Positions 1 through 10,519 are shown, counted from the first letter of the stretch. The stretch: DNA of 64,000 bases from JBBQVS01 sp964657325 (GCA_964657325.1 CAZZVE010000011.1:3553-67552), one strand, 5' to 3'. Notes: a model not told the origin generated them from the sequence alone. Program-made: numbers and translations.

Positions 1-2
1 TA

Positions 3-1022
3 GGTCAACTCGACGAGTTGCGTAGCCGCGCACTCGCGGAACTAGAGACAATGACAATATCGGCAGCACTCGACGAGTGGGACACGCGCTATCTTGGACG
101 CAACAAAGGCGAACTCAAAAATCTCTCCGCTGTGATGCCGAAACTCTCAAAGGAAGAACGTCCCGTTGTAGGACAGAAGATTAACGCGGTTAAAGCCGAA
201 CTTGAGCAACAACTGGTTGCTAAACGCGAAGTATTGCGTCAACGTGAGTTGCAGCAAACGTTAGAGCAGGAGCGCATCGACGTAACACTGTCAGGACGCG
301 CATTACCAGTGGGGCATGTTCATCCATTGTCACAGGTTATGCAGGAAGTAACGGGCATCTTCGCCAACATGGGCTTCCAGATTGTGCAGGGGCCAGAGGT
401 CGAAACCGACTACTATAACTTCGAGGCCCTCAACTTGCCAGCAGACCATCCAGCACGCGATATGCAGGATACCTTTTGGGTCGTTCCAGGCGAAATATTG
501 CTGAGAACACAAACCTCGCCGATGCAGATTCGCACAATGGAACAGATGCGCCCACCTGTACGCGTGGTTGTCCCCGGCAAGGTCTTCCGCTACGAAGCGA
601 TTGACGCGTCACACGAGGCCATGTTTCATCAAATCGAGGGTTTGCTTGTCGATGAGAACTGCACCATGTCTGATCTGAAAGGGTGCCTGGAACGCTTCGC
701 ACGCGAGATGTTCGGAGAAAAACGACAGGTACGCTTCCGTGGCAGCTACTTTCCGTTCACCGAACCGAGTGCTGAGGTCGATATTGACTGCCCATTCTGT
801 GAGGGCAAAGGTTGCCGCACCTGCAAATATACGGGCTGGCTCGAAATTCTCGGCTCAGGCATGGTTGACCCACGCGTCCTGCGACAGGTTGGCTACGACC
901 CTGCGAAATATCGTGGCTTCGCCTTCGGAGTGGGCGTTGAACGTATCGCCATGTTGAAATATGGCGTCAACGAAATACGCCTCTTTTCTGGTAACGATCT
1001 GCGCTTCCTGCGCCAATTCTAA
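3..1022 (+). CDS. pheS: Phenylalanyl-tRNA synthetase alpha subunit (5' end cut by window)
   Basis: Class II aminoacyl-tRNA synthetase catalytic subunit; with PheT it forms the alpha2beta2 enzyme that charges tRNA-Phe. The frame is open to the left edge, so the true start lies upstream and the TTG at 18 is only an internal codon. Visible are the N-terminal coiled-coil arm (YLGRNKGEL), motif 2 (FRYEAIDASHEAMFHQIEG), a four-cysteine patch (CPFC, then CRTC) and motif 3 (GFAFGVGVERIAML) close to the C-terminus. Probably only about ten residues are missing. pheT follows after about 200 bp that hold two palindromic repeats, so the usual pheST operon is here separated by repeat insertions. Confidence 0.96.
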   Translation, partial: GQLDELRSRALAELETMTISAALDEWDTRYLGRNKGELKNLSAVMPKLSKEERPVVGQKINAVKAELEQQLVAKREVLRQRELQQTLEQERIDVTLSGRALPVGHVHPLSQVMQEVTGIFANMGFQIVQGPEVETDYYNFEALNLPADHPARDMQDTFWVVPGEILLRTQTSPMQIRTMEQMRPPVRVVVPGKVFRYEAIDASHEAMFHQIEGLLVDENCTMSDLKGCLERFAREMFGEKRQVRFRGSYFPFTEPSAEVDIDCPFCEGKGCRTCKYTGWLEILGSGMVDPRVLRQVGYDPAKYRGFAFGVGVERIAMLKYGVNEIRLFSGNDLRFLRQF

Positions 1023-1056
1023 TGAAAACCACATAAACATTGACAACCAAAAAGAT

Positions 1057-1174
1057 CGGTAGGGGCAGCAATTCATTGCGCCCGAAGATGGGGGTGGTGG
1101 GGCAACGTGTCGGCAACGATGCTCGACCCCAAGCGCCCCTCATCTTCGGGCGCAATGAATTGCTGCCCCTACCG
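1057..1174. repeat. Paired palindromic repeat, family D (REPIN-like)
   Basis: Two perfect 34-bp arms (1057-1090 and 1141-1174) flank a 50-bp spacer. Each arm begins at its outer end with GTAG (1059-1062; CTAC on the other side), followed by its own internal hairpin, GGGC/GCCC plus GCAAT/ATTGC around TC. That GTAG-headed hairpin in inverted pairs is the REP/REPIN layout. It lies between pheS and pheT. Confidence 0.85.
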
Positions 1175-1190
1175 AGGAACCGATTACATA

Positions 1191-1214
1191 AAGGACGCGA
1201 TACATCGGTCCTAC
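1191..1214. repeat. Single palindromic repeat, family A
   Basis: A lone copy of the hairpin unit AAGGACGCGATACATCGGTC-CTAC, with its CTAC (reverse GTAG) head at the right end. The same unit occurs paired at 3781, 19156 and 32905. It sits immediately upstream of the pheT ribosome-binding site. Confidence 0.8.
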
Positions 1215-1230
1215 GAACAGGAGAACTTTT

Positions 1231-3777
1231 ATGCGAGTGCCACTAAGTTGGCTCAAAGAGTATGTTGACATAAAGATGTCGCCAGAGGAACTGGCACACA
1301 TCTTGACGATGGCTGGGCTAGAGGTTGAAACCATCGACTATATTGGTGCCAGTTGGGGCGACAAAATCATTACCGCTCAGATTACACACCTGGAAAAAGT
1401 GGAGAAATCGGACCACCTGAACTACACACATGTCAATACAGGGCAGAGTGAATTGGGAGTAGTATGTGGTGCGCCCAATATCAAGCTTGGCGATAAAGTC
1501 CCATTAGCTCTGGTTGGAGCACAAGTGGGCGATATCACCATCGGCGAAAGCAAAAAAATGGGCTATGTCTCACAGGGCATGCTGTGTTCGCCACGTGAGC
1601 TTGGCATGGGCAATGACCATTCCGGTATCTACATCCTTGATGACGATACTCCGCTTGGCGAACGTCTTTCGGATATCCTGGGTGAGGTGGTGTTCGATTT
1701 CTCGATTAAGGCGCATCGCGGCGATCTGTCTTCCATTATCGGTATCGCACGCGAGGTTGCCGCATTAACACAGCAAGAATTGCGTATTCCACAACCCGTT
1801 ATTCACGAGCAAGGTACGCCTGCCACGGAAATGGCACAAGTGACTATAGAAGCTCCTGATCTGTGCCCACGCTATGCCGCGCGCATCGTCAGTAATGTTC
1901 AGCTTGGTCCCTCGCCGAGTTGGATGGGACGCCGTTTGCTTGCGGCAGGTATGCGCCCTATCAGCAATGTTGTCGATATTACAAACTATGTTATGCTGGA
2001 ATTTGGGCAACCACTGCATGGCTTCGACTACAATCTTGTACGCCAGCACCACATTATTGTACGGCGCGCTCACGAGGGAGAAACACTCACAACACTTGAT
2101 GAGGTGAAGCGCAAGCTTACGCCCGATATGTTGCTGATTACCGATCCAGAGGGACCAACCGCGATTGCGGGTGTCATGGGTGGTGCGATTAGCGAAATTC
2201 ACGATAAGACGACGACAGTCTTGTTAGAGGCCGCGAACTTCAATGCTACCAGCGTACGTCGTACCTCAACTGTGCTAGGGTTGCGCACCGATGCCTCAAG
2301 TCGTTTTGAGAAGGGCTTAGACCCAGAATTGACTATCGCGGGGGCGAATCGTGCGGCACAGTTGCTGGTAGAGCTGGCAGGCGCGACCGTTAATCCCGGT
2401 ATCATTGATGTCTATCCTGCTCCCGTCAAACCACGTACTATCGCTTTTACCACACATGAGGTCGAGTGGCTTACAGGAATGAAAGTGACACAGAGCGAGG
2501 TCGTAGATGCGTTACAAGCATTGCATTTTGAGGTAGCCGCAGATTCCGACGAACTAGGCGAAAAGATGCTTGTCACGGTGCCAACATATCGTGGCGATAT
2601 CGAAGAGGGAGCTGATTTGGTAGAAGAGGTGCTACGTATCATTGGCTATGACACACTACCCAGCACTATTCCAACAGGGCCACTCCCAGAGCCACTGGCT
2701 GAGTCGTGGTTTGACCGTGAACAAGAGATACGCACACGATTAGTAGGTGCGGGACTCAACGAAATCATTACTTATGCTATGACCAGCAGAGCGCGTATGG
2801 TCAACATCTTGGCACAGGCAGATATACAGTCGGCCCGCTTTCTATCAGGGGCAAGCACTGTGCCAGCGAATGGGAAACAAGAACATACCATCGCGGCACA
2901 TGCGACAAATGGGAAGCCTTCCGTTCCTTTTGAAGCCCAGAGTGTTCCTGCTGTGGTGCTTAGAAATCCATTGACTAACGACCTTGAGGCGATGCGTCTG
3001 ACATTGATGAGTGGTCTACTGGAAACAGTACAGGAAAACAGTAAACGCAACACGTCTGGCTTACGTTTCTTTGAGATTGGACGACGTTACTTGCCATCTG
3101 ACGACGTACACAAGCAGCCAGATGAGCGGCGCAGTGTAGGTATCGCGCTTTGTGGGCCAGCAGAAATTTCGTGGGTGACAGAATTAGGTCGTCCTGCCGA
3201 TTTCTATGATCTCAAGGGCGTCATAGAGACGCTACTAGATGGCTTACACATAGCACACTATCGCTTCACACCAACGCAGCATCCTACATTCCATCCGGGG
3301 CGTTGCGCGTTCGTGGAGGTTCCACGCATCTCTGGTACTGGTGAAGAGATATTCAGCCCGATTGGTGTCCTGGGCGAGGTTCATCCGCTAGTACAACAAC
3401 GGTACGATTTACCACATCGTGCGTATCTATGCGAGTTAGACCTGGAAATGCTTTATGCAGCAGTACCTGCTCACTTGACCTACGAGACTATCTCGCGTCA
3501 CCAGGAACTCACACGTGATTTAGCGATTGTGGTTGATCAGCAGCTTTCAGCTCAAGAGGTGCGGAATGTCATTGTCTCTAGTGGCGGAGAATTGTTGCGT
3601 TCTGTAACACTTTTCGATGTCTATACAGGCGAACCTATTCCAGTTGGCAAGAAGAGTCTAACTTATTCGCTCGTATATCAATCTTCTGATCGTACACTCA
3701 CAGACGCTGACGCAAACACGCTGCAAGATAAGATTGTACATGCATTACATGATACCTATAGTGCAACACTTCGATAA
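1231..3777 (+). CDS. pheT: Phenylalanyl-tRNA synthetase beta subunit
   Basis: Beta subunit of PheRS, which carries the editing site and tRNA-binding domains. It begins MRVPLSWLKEYVDI, the typical PheT start, after a GGAG at correct spacing. Domains in order: OB-fold tRNA-binding domain (about residues 40-150), B3/B4 editing domain (about 210-390), B5 (about 400-480), catalytic-like core (about 490-730) and the C-terminal anticodon-binding FDX-ACB domain (about 755-848, RHQELTRDLAIVVD). At 848 residues it is longer than the common ~800. The extra length is a low-complexity stretch at about residues 526-570 inside the catalytic-like core, rich in Ala, Thr, Ser and Gly. Confidence 0.97.
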   Translation: MRVPLSWLKEYVDIKMSPEELAHILTMAGLEVETIDYIGASWGDKIITAQITHLEKVEKSDHLNYTHVNTGQSELGVVCGAPNIKLGDKVPLALVGAQVGDITIGESKKMGYVSQGMLCSPRELGMGNDHSGIYILDDDTPLGERLSDILGEVVFDFSIKAHRGDLSSIIGIAREVAALTQQELRIPQPVIHEQGTPATEMAQVTIEAPDLCPRYAARIVSNVQLGPSPSWMGRRLLAAGMRPISNVVDITNYVMLEFGQPLHGFDYNLVRQHHIIVRRAHEGETLTTLDEVKRKLTPDMLLITDPEGPTAIAGVMGGAISEIHDKTTTVLLEAANFNATSVRRTSTVLGLRTDASSRFEKGLDPELTIAGANRAAQLLVELAGATVNPGIIDVYPAPVKPRTIAFTTHEVEWLTGMKVTQSEVVDALQALHFEVAADSDELGEKMLVTVPTYRGDIEEGADLVEEVLRIIGYDTLPSTIPTGPLPEPLAESWFDREQEIRTRLVGAGLNEIITYAMTSRARMVNILAQADIQSARFLSGASTVPANGKQEHTIAAHATNGKPSVPFEAQSVPAVVLRNPLTNDLEAMRLTLMSGLLETVQENSKRNTSGLRFFEIGRRYLPSDDVHKQPDERRSVGIALCGPAEISWVTELGRPADFYDLKGVIETLLDGLHIAHYRFTPTQHPTFHPGRCAFVEVPRISGTGEEIFSPIGVLGEVHPLVQQRYDLPHRAYLCELDLEMLYAAVPAHLTYETISRHQELTRDLAIVVDQQLSAQEVRNVIVSSGGELLRSVTLFDVYTGEPIPVGKKSLTYSLVYQSSDRTLTDADANTLQDKIVHALHDTYSATLR

Positions 3778-3780
3778 TCT

Positions 3781-3850
3781 GTCGGGACCGATGTATCGCG
3801 TCCTTTTTGACAATCAAACGCCAAAAAGGACGCGATACATCGGTCCCGAC
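3781..3850. repeat. Paired palindromic repeat, family A
   Basis: Perfect 28-bp arms 3781-3808 and 3823-3850 with a 14-bp spacer. The unit is GTCGGGACCGATGTATCGCG plus TCC; the head is GTCG here instead of the usual GTAG. It starts 4 bp after the pheT stop and may also act as its terminator. Confidence 0.85.
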
Positions 3851-4051
3851 AACATCCTTGCAGATCAGACCATAAGTACTGTACTAGTGTTTATCTATGT
3901 GATAAACCTGCGCGCTGGCCCGTTCTATGATATAGGTATATTAGCGAGAGTATGCCTGGTTATTGTGAATGACAAAAGGGGATGCAGTGATACTATTGCT
4001 TATTTTTATTTTCACTGCTACACGCCTCTCTAGTAACATGAGGGTTGGCAC

Positions 4052-7000
4052 ATGCGGGTAGAGGATTTGGACAACCAGCATCAACGAGACATAAACCAGT
4101 GTCTCCATTGTAATAATCCCTGCGATGCAACGGCTTTATTTTGTGATGCATGTCAATCACAACTCTATAAATATGAGAAAGCAGCACAGGGTACTACAGC
4201 ACATAAAGACATAGCAACTATCACTACTGCACCACGTCCAATAGTGATGGCACCGCAGAACGGGTATGACGAGCGAATACAGGGTGGTGAGAGTACTGTT
4301 CCTCTACCACATATAAATGTAGAGCCATCCTATATACCAAATAGTCCACAAACGCCGCCTCCATCAGTTCATGGGGTATACGTCAACATCGTGGATAATG
4401 CCATTCACCGACTAAACGATGCCGCACGCCGCATTGCTGCTGTCGATCAGCATGAGAAGCGTCAGCCTCGCGCTTCGCGTCTCTCACCGCTTCGTGATAT
4501 TTCCGCCGATATTCAACGACAAAGCACTCCATTGCCAAAGACCGTGAGTGATGCAACTCATACCCCTCAAAGAAGCTTCGAGGCAAGTGCCAGTAATATG
4601 CCGGATTTGTGGCCCTGGTTGCCTGATACTGATGATATCGATAACAACAATACCTGGGAAAACTACACTGATCCGCTCCTGTCACGCCGCTTCCCCGATG
4701 GCAATGAGGCCGCACGTATTGATGCCGAAGACGAACGCAGAGCTAGGGCAGAAGGACTTATTACAACACCATTCCTACGTCGTTCTACACGTACAGTACG
4801 CTTACGCATGGCATTTGTCAGTTTGGCAATTCTCGCAGTGTTGGCCTTGACAATTGATACTGCTCTTGTGTCCGTAGCATTCTTGCACCCCCACCGTACG
4901 ACACCCGTTCCTGTAAGTGGGCCACCGACCTTAACAGTCACTTCAGAGGTATCAAAAGATAATCAGACAATTTTTGGGCACCGTGTGTTCTTTCATTTGA
5001 TGCATTTCAATCCATCGACTACCGTCATTATTACTCATGATGTAGAAGTGCCTGTGATACTCAGTACTGGTCTTCCTAATGTACAGGTTGGGAAAGACGG
5101 AACAGCTCTAGCCTCAACCATTATCACTATTGATGCCTGGGGACCCGGCTTTCACACAGTAGACGCTGAGGATATACAATCACATTATACAGCAAATGCA
5201 ACATTACAAATTGTTGGCTCAGGGCCGACAAAGCCTTCGCACTTAATTATTAAAGATGCCTCCCTGGATATGGGGACAGGCTATCAAGGCTCAAATACCA
5301 TTCAGCCTTTTACACTTTCAAATGATGCGAACGCAAGTGGAGCGATCACATGGGCTGCTAGTAGTAATAAACCTTGGCTTGTGCTCACCCCTGGTCAGGG
5401 TACGTTTAGCAATACGCAAACAATATCAATTGGTGTTGAACGTGGGATGTTGGCCCCCGGTGCATATGTCGGTAAAATTTCGTTCTCATCGAATGTTGGT
5501 GCCCCAATCACTGTGCAGGTGGAAATGACGGTTACAGCATTGCCTGCTAACGCGGGTGCTGTTCTCATGATCGCGCCTGCTGTTCTTTCATTCACATCAC
5601 AAGATGGTACTTCTACAGCCAATAACAAACAAGTGCTTGTCGTGAGTAATCCTGGGCATCAAACACTTTCATGGTCCCTCACAAATAACGGGTCTGCAAT
5701 GGTAACAAACCAAACTCCATCACCAGGTACACCCGGCATATCTACAAACTGGCTCACTACGAATGTCACATCCGGTATCATCGAGCCTGGTGAGACAGAG
5801 AATGTCATTGTCACTATAAATAGCCAGAATATGCTCCCAGGAGCTTACACAGATTCTTTAGCATTCTCGTCTCCCGACCCAAAGACGATAAACGGCTCAC
5901 AAAGTGTCAGTATCTCACTGACCGTACAACAGCATTGTAGCCTGAACTTAAGTACGGGCGGTATGACGTTTACTGCGATTGCAAATAGCAGTAATACGAG
6001 CAATCAATCTCTAAATGTGAGTGCATCAGCAAGTTGTGCTTCTGCTGTTAGCTGGAACGCAACTACATCTGTCGGTTGGCTCACGATTACCCCTGCTAGT
6101 GGGTCCGCGAAAACAGGTAGTAGTTCAGTGATTACAGTAGGAGTCAACACAGCCAACATGACACCAGGACCGTATACTGGCATGATTACGATTGTATCAG
6201 CGCAAGGTGGTAATACTCAAACAGTGATGGTTGGACTTACCGTACAAAAACCACCTCCACCAAGGGCACCAGTTTTAGCTGCTGCTCCACTTACGTTAGG
6301 CTTTAGCACAGTACAAGGCCAGCCTGTCTCGTCTGGACAAACTATACTGATTACAAATTCAGGTCAAAGCGTCCTACAATGGAACACAAGTGTCAGTCTA
6401 CTAGCGACATCGTGGCTAGGTGTGTCTCCAACAGGTGGAAGAATTAATCCAGGTCAAACAGCGACATTGACGGTCCTCGCCGCTGCAAACGCGCTGACTC
6501 CCGGTACCTATAATGGTCAGATTGTCTTAAATGGCTCTGATACAACAGGTCAAACAGCTTCTGGTAGTCCGCAGACTGTAGCAGTTCAATTGCAGGTGAA
6601 TCCACCATGTGCGCTTGTACAGCCATCGTCTAGTGCACTCGCGTTTACCTCGATACAGGGTGGCGGCGATCCATCCCCTCAAGCTGTAACACTTTCTGCT
6701 TCGGGCAACTGCGCATGGCCGTTAGGATGGAAAGCGAGTATATCCCCTGCGGCACCGTGGCTGCATCTTTCGTCGGCTACTGGCTCATTTGGACAGGGAG
6801 GTCTCTCTAATACGCTAGGGATTAGTCCGACAATCGCAAACCTCGCGCCAGGGACTTATACAGCGCAGGTGTCAATTAGTGCGTCTGACACATCAGGAGT
6901 AATCGCTCAGGGCAGTCCACAGGTCTTCTCAATCACATTAGTCGTGCAACCTCCATGTCAAATGACTCCTGTCCCATCAAATCTAGTATTCACTGTTGCT

Positions 7001-7582
7001 GATGGACAGATATCATATGCAAAAACTTTCCCTCTAGGCGAAACCGGAATGTGCGCGCGGCCTGTCACCTGGAGCGCAACGGGTGACACGAACAGTACAA
7101 GCTGGCTTGTTGTATCACCAGCATCAGGGTCAGACGCCGGCAGCGGAGCCACGGTAAGTGTGAGCATCAATGCTACCTCACTACCTCCTGGTAACTACAA
7201 AACAAATGTGACGATCACAGCAAGCAACAACGCAACGATAGGGAACAGCACGCAAACCATCCCGGTAGCGGTTAGAGTGACGGGCTTCACGATCAGTGGT
7301 ACGATCAATGTATGTGGCGAGAGCACCTGTACTACACCACCACCTGTAGCTCTTCCTGCTGCTGCTATTGTTCTCACAAATGCAGCCGGAACTCAGGTTG
7401 CGACAGCGACCGCTGACGCAAATGGCAACTATATTATTAGAAACGTTGGTCTGGGTACATACACGCTGTCAGCTAGTGGCACGACCAGTAGTGGCACAAC
7501 AAGTACTCACTACACTGGTAATGCTCAGGTCGTGGTGACAGGGAATATGCCCGGTACCAATCTATCTCTTCAACAAGGATAA
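4052..7582 (+). CDS. Zinc-ribbon / single TM / six BACON-like repeats surface protein
   Basis: Large surface protein of unknown function. The start follows GAGG at 8-bp spacing. Seen in order: an N-terminal zinc ribbon (CLHC at 17-20, CDAC at 31-34); a long polar, Pro-rich linker; one membrane segment (about 253-278); then about 900 extracellular residues. These hold six BACON-like beta-sandwich repeats at roughly 400-495, 503-628, 629-732, 742-849, 852-967 and 969-1077. Each carries the W-L-x-v-x-P...G-x-x-x-P-G-x-Y pattern. Residues about 1079-1176 resemble a carboxypeptidase-regulatory/CNA-B beta sandwich (DANGNYIIRNVGLGTYTLSA). BACON domains are generally thought to bind carbohydrate or mucin-like ligands. 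The zinc ribbon would lie in the cytoplasm, so the protein could link an outside ligand to an inside partner, which is inference. Confidence 0.85.
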   Translation: MRVEDLDNQHQRDINQCLHCNNPCDATALFCDACQSQLYKYEKAAQGTTAHKDIATITTAPRPIVMAPQNGYDERIQGGESTVPLPHINVEPSYIPNSPQTPPPSVHGVYVNIVDNAIHRLNDAARRIAAVDQHEKRQPRASRLSPLRDISADIQRQSTPLPKTVSDATHTPQRSFEASASNMPDLWPWLPDTDDIDNNNTWENYTDPLLSRRFPDGNEAARIDAEDERRARAEGLITTPFLRRSTRTVRLRMAFVSLAILAVLALTIDTALVSVAFLHPHRTTPVPVSGPPTLTVTSEVSKDNQTIFGHRVFFHLMHFNPSTTVIITHDVEVPVILSTGLPNVQVGKDGTALASTIITIDAWGPGFHTVDAEDIQSHYTANATLQIVGSGPTKPSHLIIKDASLDMGTGYQGSNTIQPFTLSNDANASGAITWAASSNKPWLVLTPGQGTFSNTQTISIGVERGMLAPGAYVGKISFSSNVGAPITVQVEMTVTALPANAGAVLMIAPAVLSFTSQDGTSTANNKQVLVVSNPGHQTLSWSLTNNGSAMVTNQTPSPGTPGISTNWLTTNVTSGIIEPGETENVIVTINSQNMLPGAYTDSLAFSSPDPKTINGSQSVSISLTVQQHCSLNLSTGGMTFTAIANSSNTSNQSLNVSASASCASAVSWNATTSVGWLTITPASGSAKTGSSSVITVGVNTANMTPGPYTGMITIVSAQGGNTQTVMVGLTVQKPPPPRAPVLAAAPLTLGFSTVQGQPVSSGQTILITNSGQSVLQWNTSVSLLATSWLGVSPTGGRINPGQTATLTVLAAANALTPGTYNGQIVLNGSDTTGQTASGSPQTVAVQLQVNPPCALVQPSSSALAFTSIQGGGDPSPQAVTLSASGNCAWPLGWKASISPAAPWLHLSSATGSFGQGGLSNTLGISPTIANLAPGTYTAQVSISASDTSGVIAQGSPQVFSITLVVQPPCQMTPVPSNLVFTVADGQISYAKTFPLGETGMCARPVTWSATGDTNSTSWLVVSPASGSDAGSGATVSVSINATSLPPGNYKTNVTITASNNATIGNSTQTIPVAVRVTGFTISGTINVCGESTCTTPPPVALPAAAIVLTNAAGTQVATATADANGNYIIRNVGLGTYTLSASGTTSSGTTSTHYTGNAQVVVTGNMPGTNLSLQQG

Positions 7583-7603
7583 GAAAGAGAACAGAAAAGT
7601 TTG

Positions 7604-7694
7604 CATGACAGGGGCAAGCCCTATCACTACTATACACGATTTCCGTCGCGTAGCGACAGGCAGTATAGTAGTGACAGGGCTTGCCCCCATCATG
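7604..7694. repeat. Paired palindromic repeat, family B
   Basis: Inverted arms run CATGACAGGGGCAAGCCC... to the mirror copy ending at 7694. Each arm is itself a hairpin (GACAGGG, loop GCAAG, CCCTGTC), with GTAG/CTAC on the inner side. The spacer (7638-7660) is the reverse complement of the spacer of the copy at 17047-17138, so the two loci hold the same element in opposite orientation. Confidence 0.85.
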
Positions 7695-7972
7695 CTCTCA
7701 CTTGAGTTTAAGCAACCCTGAGATATCCCTTCTATCCTCTTTCCCATTCTGTATAGCTGTGATACAATAGCCTTGCTCTATGGTTATGCATATTTAGATG
7801 CAACTATACACCATGACACATATTTGACAAATATTCTTTCTTTACGTTTATCAGAGTAAGACAACACGCATTCATACCTACTATATAGCACTACTACAAA
7901 AACACAGCGGTCAAGGAGGATGAGGAGGCACGCCAGCCACCCCTGGCAGATGCTAGCCTCGAATGATGTTTT
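7695..7972. other. Intergenic region upstream of the second BACON protein
   Basis: With the family B repeat this makes 390 bp without a gene. The right part is AT-rich. It has a strong purine-rich Shine-Dalgarno-like block (AAGGAGGATGAGGAGG, 7914-7928) but no matching start in frame with the gene that begins at 7973. No small ORF after this block looks convincing, and no clear promoter could be assigned. Confidence 0.4.
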
Positions 7973-10477
7973 ATGGAGACGAAACGCTGCGCCCAATGCC
8001 ACAAGCTATTACGCGCCGAGACACAAACATGTAGTCGGTGTGGCTATACTTTTTCAGAAAAGAAACGCAAGATTATAACGAGAGACCTGACACGTCCGTC
8101 ATTACCGCCCGCGTCACCACATCGCGCTGGACATTACTCTGGTTTACATCCTGAAGATCAGCCATACCAGTCAAGCATGATCGCTGTACAACATCCACCT
8201 GCACAAAAGGCAGAAGAGATTGCGCCGTTGCCCGAACCTGTACAAGAGAGGCTAGAACATCCTACCTTACCTCCTCTTGGCGATGATGCTCCAACACAAA
8301 TGAGCATACGTTATGAAAAACCTCAGTCAGAGGTCCGCATTCCCAGTGTACCGTACAACGAGCAGGTAGAAATTCCTCCTGTTCGACGCGAAAGACCATT
8401 ACTGGACACCGATGGTGTACTTCCTGCTCTTTATCAGCCACGACAACCTAAGAAAATAGGAAACGCAAAGCGCACCATTTCTCTCTTATTAACGCTCTCG
8501 TGCATCTTCTTTTTATCAGCAAGTGGTATTCTTGTCTACGTTTTAATGGCAAGTAAGTCTTCTACACCGTCATCTACCTTAAAACTCAGTGTCTTCCCTA
8601 CTACAGTACGTGCTAGCGATACGTTTACGCTCAGTGGTAGCGGCTTTACACCATCGACGCAAGTAAAATTTACGTATGGGAGCCAGCAACCGATCAATGA
8701 TAGCAAGGGACATCAACTTACGGCAACCGTTGATCGCCATAATGCGTTCTCAGTCGAAGTTATAACACCTTCGAGTTGGGCAGCAGGAACATATACCATC
8801 TATGCAACTGATGAGGCACAGCAAGCAAGTAGCAAGACAGCTATCACCGTAGAGCCAGCATCAGAAGAAGCACCACAATTACAGCTAACGACGACACATA
8901 TTGATCTTGGTACAAATTCGGCGGGCACCACATCTAGTAAACAAATTACACTGAAAAATGTAGGTGGAAACAAGCTCACGTGGCAGCAAAAGAGCGATGC
9001 GACGTGGCTCACAGCTGCTCCCACTGACGGCAGTAGCTACACGTTTGCAGGTAGTGCCTCTGTTACCATCACAGCGAACCGTAGCCATCTCACTCCAAAA
9101 ACACGGTACACAGGGGACATCATTTTCTCGCAAAAAGGTGGCAGTCACGCAAGTAAACTTACTGTTACGATGAACGTTGATGCAACACCCGCCGCACTTA
9201 ACGTATCGCCTTTGTCATTAACATTTGCCGCTACAAGTGCGCAAAGCGTACCTACACAATCCGTTACATTACAAAATAGTGGCGGCAAGTCGCTGAACTG
9301 GCAGGCGTCGGCAGCCACAAACGACGGTACAAATTGGTTATACATTGAGGGTGACTCAAGTGGACATATTGATCCTACACACAGCCAACCACTACTTGTT
9401 GGAGTGCAAGCACAAACGCTCACTCCTGGCTCTTATCAAGGGACGGTTGTGTTAACAGGGGGTGCGAGTGCTACAATAAATGTATCGCTCACTGTGATTG
9501 CGGCTGGCAATATTCTTGTCACGCCTACTACACTCAATTTTACTGGCCTCACACAACAAGGGGTTGCCAGCCAGACACTTACACTACAAAATACTGGTGG
9601 GCAATCACAAACGTGGAGTACGAGTACAACTCTCGACCAGGGTAATTGGCTTAGCATAACACCACAAAGTGGCTCGGTAGATGCAGGAGGCCAAGTGCAA
9701 ATACCAGTCAACATCAATACAGCAGGACTAAAAGCCAATAGCTATCAAGGAACAATCAACTTTACTATCGGTAGCTATCTTACCACTGTACCTGTCACGC
9801 TGACACTGACAACTCCTCCTGCGGCGGTAATCACAGTGCAAAGTACATCGCTCACCTTTCAAACAACATCACACAATAATCCAGTTGGGCAACCATTAGC
9901 AATTACTAATACAGGCAATGCAGTACTGAATTGGACTGCAACCGAAAGCGGAAATGGTGCAACCTTCGCGCCGCTTTCCGTTACCAGTGGTAGCTTGTTA
10001 CCACAAAGTTCTCGTACTATAGAGGTAAACCCTAGCGTCGCGGCCTTACCGCCAGGAACCCTGAAAACGACGATCACGATAGCTGATAGCGATGCAGGCA
10101 CTACAGTGGTAAGCCAACAGGTGCAAGTGATGGTGAACATTCAGGGTCAAGCTGAGATTACGATATCGCCTCCAAATCTCAATCTGGATACAAGTAGTGC
10201 AGGCTCAAATACGCAAACAGTAACAATCAAAAATACTGGTACTGCTCCATTGCACTGGAGTGCGAGTATTCAAATGGATACTCCTGTCGGAGGAACATGG
10301 CTTTCGGTTGATACTACGAGCGGAACACTTGTACCTGAGACAAGTAAAAATATTGTCGTAAGTTGTGATAGTACAGGTTTAACAAAAGGTGTTGCTTATC
10401 AAGGGACGATTGTGATTAGTGATAGTACAGACACAACTGTGTCGCCACAAACAGTGTATCTCACTTTCTCCGCATAG
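7973..10477 (+). CDS. Zinc-ribbon / single TM / five BACON-like repeats surface protein
   Basis: Relative of the protein at 4052 with the same plan. It has an N-terminal zinc ribbon (CAQC at 6-9, CSRC at 20-23), a Pro-rich linker and a membrane segment (about 167-191). An Ig/IPT-like domain follows (about 200-293, DTFTLSGSGFTPSTQVKF), then five BACON-like repeats of about 100 residues to the C-terminus. Their pattern is L-x-F...Q-x-x-x-L-x-N-x-G...L-x-W...W-L...G. An upstream in-frame stop (7964-7966) makes ATG 7973 the first possible start, but no good ribosome-binding site precedes it. The function is unknown; an extracellular ligand-binding or adhesion role is likely from the fold. Confidence 0.85.
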   Translation: METKRCAQCHKLLRAETQTCSRCGYTFSEKKRKIITRDLTRPSLPPASPHRAGHYSGLHPEDQPYQSSMIAVQHPPAQKAEEIAPLPEPVQERLEHPTLPPLGDDAPTQMSIRYEKPQSEVRIPSVPYNEQVEIPPVRRERPLLDTDGVLPALYQPRQPKKIGNAKRTISLLLTLSCIFFLSASGILVYVLMASKSSTPSSTLKLSVFPTTVRASDTFTLSGSGFTPSTQVKFTYGSQQPINDSKGHQLTATVDRHNAFSVEVITPSSWAAGTYTIYATDEAQQASSKTAITVEPASEEAPQLQLTTTHIDLGTNSAGTTSSKQITLKNVGGNKLTWQQKSDATWLTAAPTDGSSYTFAGSASVTITANRSHLTPKTRYTGDIIFSQKGGSHASKLTVTMNVDATPAALNVSPLSLTFAATSAQSVPTQSVTLQNSGGKSLNWQASAATNDGTNWLYIEGDSSGHIDPTHSQPLLVGVQAQTLTPGSYQGTVVLTGGASATINVSLTVIAAGNILVTPTTLNFTGLTQQGVASQTLTLQNTGGQSQTWSTSTTLDQGNWLSITPQSGSVDAGGQVQIPVNINTAGLKANSYQGTINFTIGSYLTTVPVTLTLTTPPAAVITVQSTSLTFQTTSHNNPVGQPLAITNTGNAVLNWTATESGNGATFAPLSVTSGSLLPQSSRTIEVNPSVAALPPGTLKTTITIADSDAGTTVVSQQVQVMVNIQGQAEITISPPNLNLDTSSAGSNTQTVTIKNTGTAPLHWSASIQMDTPVGGTWLSVDTTSGTLVPETSKNIVVSCDSTGLTKGVAYQGTIVISDSTDTTVSPQTVYLTFSA

Positions 10478-10490
10478 CCCAGCCTGTTTA

Positions 10491-10519
10491 TTGACGCTCT
10501 AAGGCTTCTGTGCTATATT
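10491..10519 (+). promoter_or_regulatory. Predicted sigma-70-type promoter for the ferredoxin gene
   Basis: TTGACG (10491-10496) and TATATT (10514-10519) are separated by 17 bp, and the gene begins about 50 bp downstream. Five of six and five of six bases match the -35 and -10 consensus. Confidence 0.65.
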